DNA from: Clostridiales bacterium
Lineage (GTDB): Bacteria; Bacillota; Clostridia; Christensenellales; Aristaeellaceae
Assembly: GCA_012522875.1 (NCBI GenBank)
Contig: JAAYJP010000269.1
Span: 1 to 8,248 of the forward strand
Direction: 5' to 3'
Length of the DNA: 8,248 nucleotides
Both the position numbers and the translations under genes were made by a program. Below the pieces are notes generated by a model that worked only from the letters and a program-made list of their open reading frames with translations, was not told where the DNA came from and did not search any database. Numbering within the stretch: the first letter of the stretch is position 1; the number at the start of each line of letters is the position of its first letter. This document shows positions 6,809 to 8,248 of the stretch, in pieces.

Positions 6809-7351
6809 ATGGCCATGCGCCTGTTTATCGCCCTGGGGCTGCCGGAGGCCTTTATCACGCTGATGAAACAGGCAGAGGAAGTTTTTGCCGCCAATGCCGG
6901 GAAAATCAGCCTGACCAAAGCTGAAAACCTGCACCTTACCCTGCGCTTTCTGGGCGAGGTGGCGGAAAACAAGGTGGCTGGATTGCGGCTGTTCATCCGT
7001 GGGCTTGAGCCGTATGAACCGGGGGAAGGACAGGCGGCGCTGACAGGCTACGGCTGTTTTCCCACGCCAGGCGGGCTCACCCTCTGGGCAGGGCTTGCCT
7101 GTGACCGGGCGGTTATGGAACGGGTGAAAGCGGTGGAAGAAGGGATGCGGACGCTGGGCTTTCCGCCTGCGGGACGCCTCTTTGTGCCCCATGTCACCCT
7201 GGCGCGCCGGGCCCAACTGGCCAAGCCGCTTGATGAGCTTACACCCCGCCTGCCCCTGCATCGGGAGCCCTTGCCCCTGGGAGAACCGACGCTGTTTGAG
7301 AGCCGGCTGGGGCCTGAAGGGCCCCGATACATTGTACTTGAACGGGCCTGA
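6809..7351 (+). CDS. thpR: RNA 2',3'-cyclic phosphodiesterase, 2H family
   Basis: A 180-residue cytoplasmic 2H phosphoesterase (LigT/ThpR family) that opens 2',3'-cyclic phosphate RNA ends to 2'-phosphates; some members also ligate tRNA halves in vitro. Both HxT motifs are present, LHLTLRFLG with His42 and Thr44, and VPHVTLAR with His128 and Thr130, and the length is normal. The N terminus MAMRLFIALGLPEAF is typical. A second ATG at 6815 would give MRLFIAL. The upstream AGGGG (6795-6799) is 9 bases from the first ATG and 15 from the second, so 6809 is preferred. The gene starts 2 bases after the zinc-finger gene and has no promoter of its own that I can see. Physiological substrates in bacteria are poorly known. 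Confidence 0.95.
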   Translation: MAMRLFIALGLPEAFITLMKQAEEVFAANAGKISLTKAENLHLTLRFLGEVAENKVAGLRLFIRGLEPYEPGEGQAALTGYGCFPTPGGLTLWAGLACDRAVMERVKAVEEGMRTLGFPPAGRLFVPHVTLARRAQLAKPLDELTPRLPLHREPLPLGEPTLFESRLGPEGPRYIVLERA

Positions 7352-7392
7352 AACTGAACATCTCCCGGGCCAGGCTCACGGCGTATGAGGAG

Positions 7393-7410
7393 GGCCTGTG
7401 CGCGCAGGCC
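7393..7410. repeat. 18-base near-palindrome after thpR
   Basis: GGCCTGTGCGCGCAGGCC is an inverted repeat with one imperfect position pair (T/G). It can form a stem of six or more pairs. No T run follows, so it is not a standard terminator. Confidence 0.6.
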
Positions 7411-7490
7411 ATGCACCGGAGCCCCTGGGGCATGGAGCCGGAAACCATCAGGAACCTGGACGCTTTTATCAACGCAGAAGGCTTTCTCCC

Positions 7491-7502
7491 CCGCCCGGGC
7501 GG
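7491..7502. repeat. Perfect 12-base palindrome CCGCCCGGGCGG
   Basis: The sequence equals its own reverse complement. It lies in the unassigned stretch between thpR and deoC, where the coding-like signal weakens. In GC-rich DNA such a palindrome can be chance, and no protein site is recognised. Confidence 0.4.
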
Positions 7503-7608
7503 TCCCCGGCATCACCATGGGATCCATCTCTCGGATTCCCGAAAAATGGCACTGGAGAAAATGAAAACCGCGATCCGGCATCCCTGGACGGAAAATTTCG
7601 CGCACAGG

Positions 7609-7645
7609 AACAGCCCGCCCCGGGAAACACGGGACGGGCTGTTTT
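7609..7645. terminator. Intrinsic terminator between convergent genes, probably bidirectional
   Basis: The arms AACAGCCCGCCCCG (7609-7622) and CGGGACGGGCTGTT (7630-7643) pair over 14 positions with one mismatch (C7618 against A7634), around the loop GGAAACA. TTTT at 7642-7645 gives a T run on the + strand, and GAA at 7608-7610 gives a short one on the - strand. It lies 12 bases beyond the deoC stop and 257 bases beyond the thpR stop, so it can end deoC transcription and any + strand readthrough. The + direction looks stronger. Confidence 0.8.
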
Positions 7646-7657
7646 CAGGCGCTTTGG

Positions 7658-8248
7658 TTATGGTTCCCCGTAAGCCCCGATGGCGCTGCTGGCACCGATG
7701 CGTTCCACGCCCTGGGCCAGGTAGCCTTCCATAGCCGCCCGGGTGCGGATGCCGCCGGAGGCTTTGATCTTGACCTGGGGGCCGATATGGGCTTTAAGGA
7801 GTTCAATGTCCTCCGGGGTGGCGCCGCCGGCGCCAAAGCCGGTGGAGGTCTTGATGAAATCGGCCCCCGCTTCGGTGACGCAGCGGCACAGGGAGATTTT
7901 TTCCTCATCCGTCAGGAAGCAGGTTTCTATGATCACCTTGAGCGCCCGCCCCTCGCAGGCGGCCTTCACATCCCTGATTTCCCGCGTGACGGCGTCGAAA
8001 TCGCCATCCTTCACGTCCCCCAGGCTTATGACCATGTCAATCTCATCCGCCCCTTCGCCAACGGCCTGGCGGGTTTCATAGACCTTGACGGCGGTGGTGT
8101 TGTAGCCCAGCGGGAAGCCGATGACGGTGGCGACATTGAGCCTGTCACCGTATTTCTCCTTGGCCTGGCGCACAAAGCGGGGTGGGATGCATACGGCGGC
8201 CATGCCATAGTCCACGCCTTCCCGGCATATTTTATCCACTTCCTTCCA
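7658..8248 (-). CDS. deoC: Deoxyribose-phosphate aldolase, 5' end outside window
   Basis: Cytoplasmic class I aldolase that cleaves 2-deoxy-D-ribose 5-phosphate to acetaldehyde and glyceraldehyde 3-phosphate in deoxynucleoside catabolism. About 196 residues are visible, nearly the whole TIM barrel of a roughly 220-residue protein. The frame is open to the window edge, and the GTG at 8239 is internal (the reading is WKEVDKICREG). Key motifs are present: VIGFPLGYNTTAVKVYE, GADEIDMV with the active-site Asp, DFIKTSTGFG with the Schiff-base Lys (codon 7850-7852), and IKASGGIRT with the second catalytic Lys. It ends RIGASSAIGAYGEP, then TAA, with a terminator just beyond. It converges on the thpR side, so it belongs to a separate transcript entering from the right; its partners are not visible. 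Confidence 0.96.
   Translation of the reverse strand, partial: WKEVDKICREGVDYGMAAVCIPPRFVRQAKEKYGDRLNVATVIGFPLGYNTTAVKVYETRQAVGEGADEIDMVISLGDVKDGDFDAVTREIRDVKAACEGRALKVIIETCFLTDEEKISLCRCVTEAGADFIKTSTGFGAGGATPEDIELLKAHIGPQVKIKASGGIRTRAAMEGYLAQGVERIGASSAIGAYGEP

Larger units (their letters stand above)
7342..7608 (+). other. Unassigned stretch with coding-like periodicity; possible gene remnant or small gene
   Basis: Positions 7352-7657 have no recognised gene. One + frame, open from 7342 after a TGA at 7339, looks coding. Over 51 codons from 7348 to 7500 I count G/C at about 61, 49 and 84 percent of first, second and third positions, the pattern expected of a gene in this genome. Over the next 36 codons it is about 58, 44 and 64. 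The translation includes TAYEEGLCAQAMHRSPW and PETIRNLDAFINAEGF; I do not recognise it. The only ATG starts available are 7411 and those after it. The nearest Shine-Dalgarno-like GAGGAGGG (7387-7394) is 16 bases before 7411, too far unless the intervening hairpin (7393-7410) folds. The frame does not close until 7734, past the terminator and antisense to deoC, which a functional gene would rarely do. A truncated or frameshifted remnant is the simplest reading. Confidence 0.35.

Noticed and set aside
7048..7605. Open frame of 185 codons on the - strand covering the unassigned stretch and part of thpR
   Set aside because: In the unassigned stretch its codons are in register with the + frame and the GC bias falls on its first rather than third position. 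It then runs antisense through the conserved second HxT motif of thpR.
7501..7608. Faint resemblance of the coding-like frame to the end of PHP-domain phosphatases
   Set aside because: Only a few scattered residues agree and no metal-binding pattern is present, so no function was assigned.

Overview
The window is GC-rich (judged by eye, not counted) and tightly packed, with strong AGGAGG-type ribosome binding sites, several ATGA stop/start overlaps and codons that mostly end in G or C. A DUF4364 protein, which is a Firmicutes family, a clostridial-style phosphofructokinase and the IspD motif spelling GxNK all point to a high-GC member of the Clostridia, perhaps a gut lineage. That placement is inference, because no rRNA or other phylogenetic marker is present. 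Most of the content is housekeeping. I found no CRISPR array, insertion sequence, prophage, tRNA or rRNA, and no defence cassette.

Layout. Positions 1-3277 hold three + strand genes joined by 4-base ATGA overlaps: the C-terminal two thirds of a DinG/XPD-family (Rad3-like) iron-sulfur helicase, a DUF4364 winged-helix protein, and a fused IspD-IspF enzyme of the MEP isoprenoid pathway. After a 79-base gap with a possible promoter come a stand-alone HerA-like ATPase of the YjgR/DUF853 family (3357-5120) and, 25 bases on, a 6-phosphofructokinase (5146-6213). A GC-rich hairpin separates these from a two-gene unit: a small membrane protein with an N-terminal RanBP2-type zinc finger (6306-6806), then the 2H phosphoesterase ThpR (6809-7351). 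Positions 7352-7657 hold no recognisable gene. The first part has strong codon-like base periodicity in one + frame with no conventional start, so it may be a gene remnant or an undescribed small gene. A stem-loop at 7609-7643 ends this stretch and lies between the convergent thpR side and deoC, which runs on the - strand to the window edge and is cut there.

How they work together. The genes cover DNA maintenance (two ATPases), isoprenoid precursor synthesis, glycolysis, RNA end processing and deoxynucleoside catabolism. They look like a normal chromosomal neighbourhood rather than one dedicated system. The points most worth a second look are the unexplained coding-like stretch after thpR, the zinc-finger membrane protein, the mixed active-site signature of the phosphofructokinase, and the repeat-bearing insert in the HerA-like protein.
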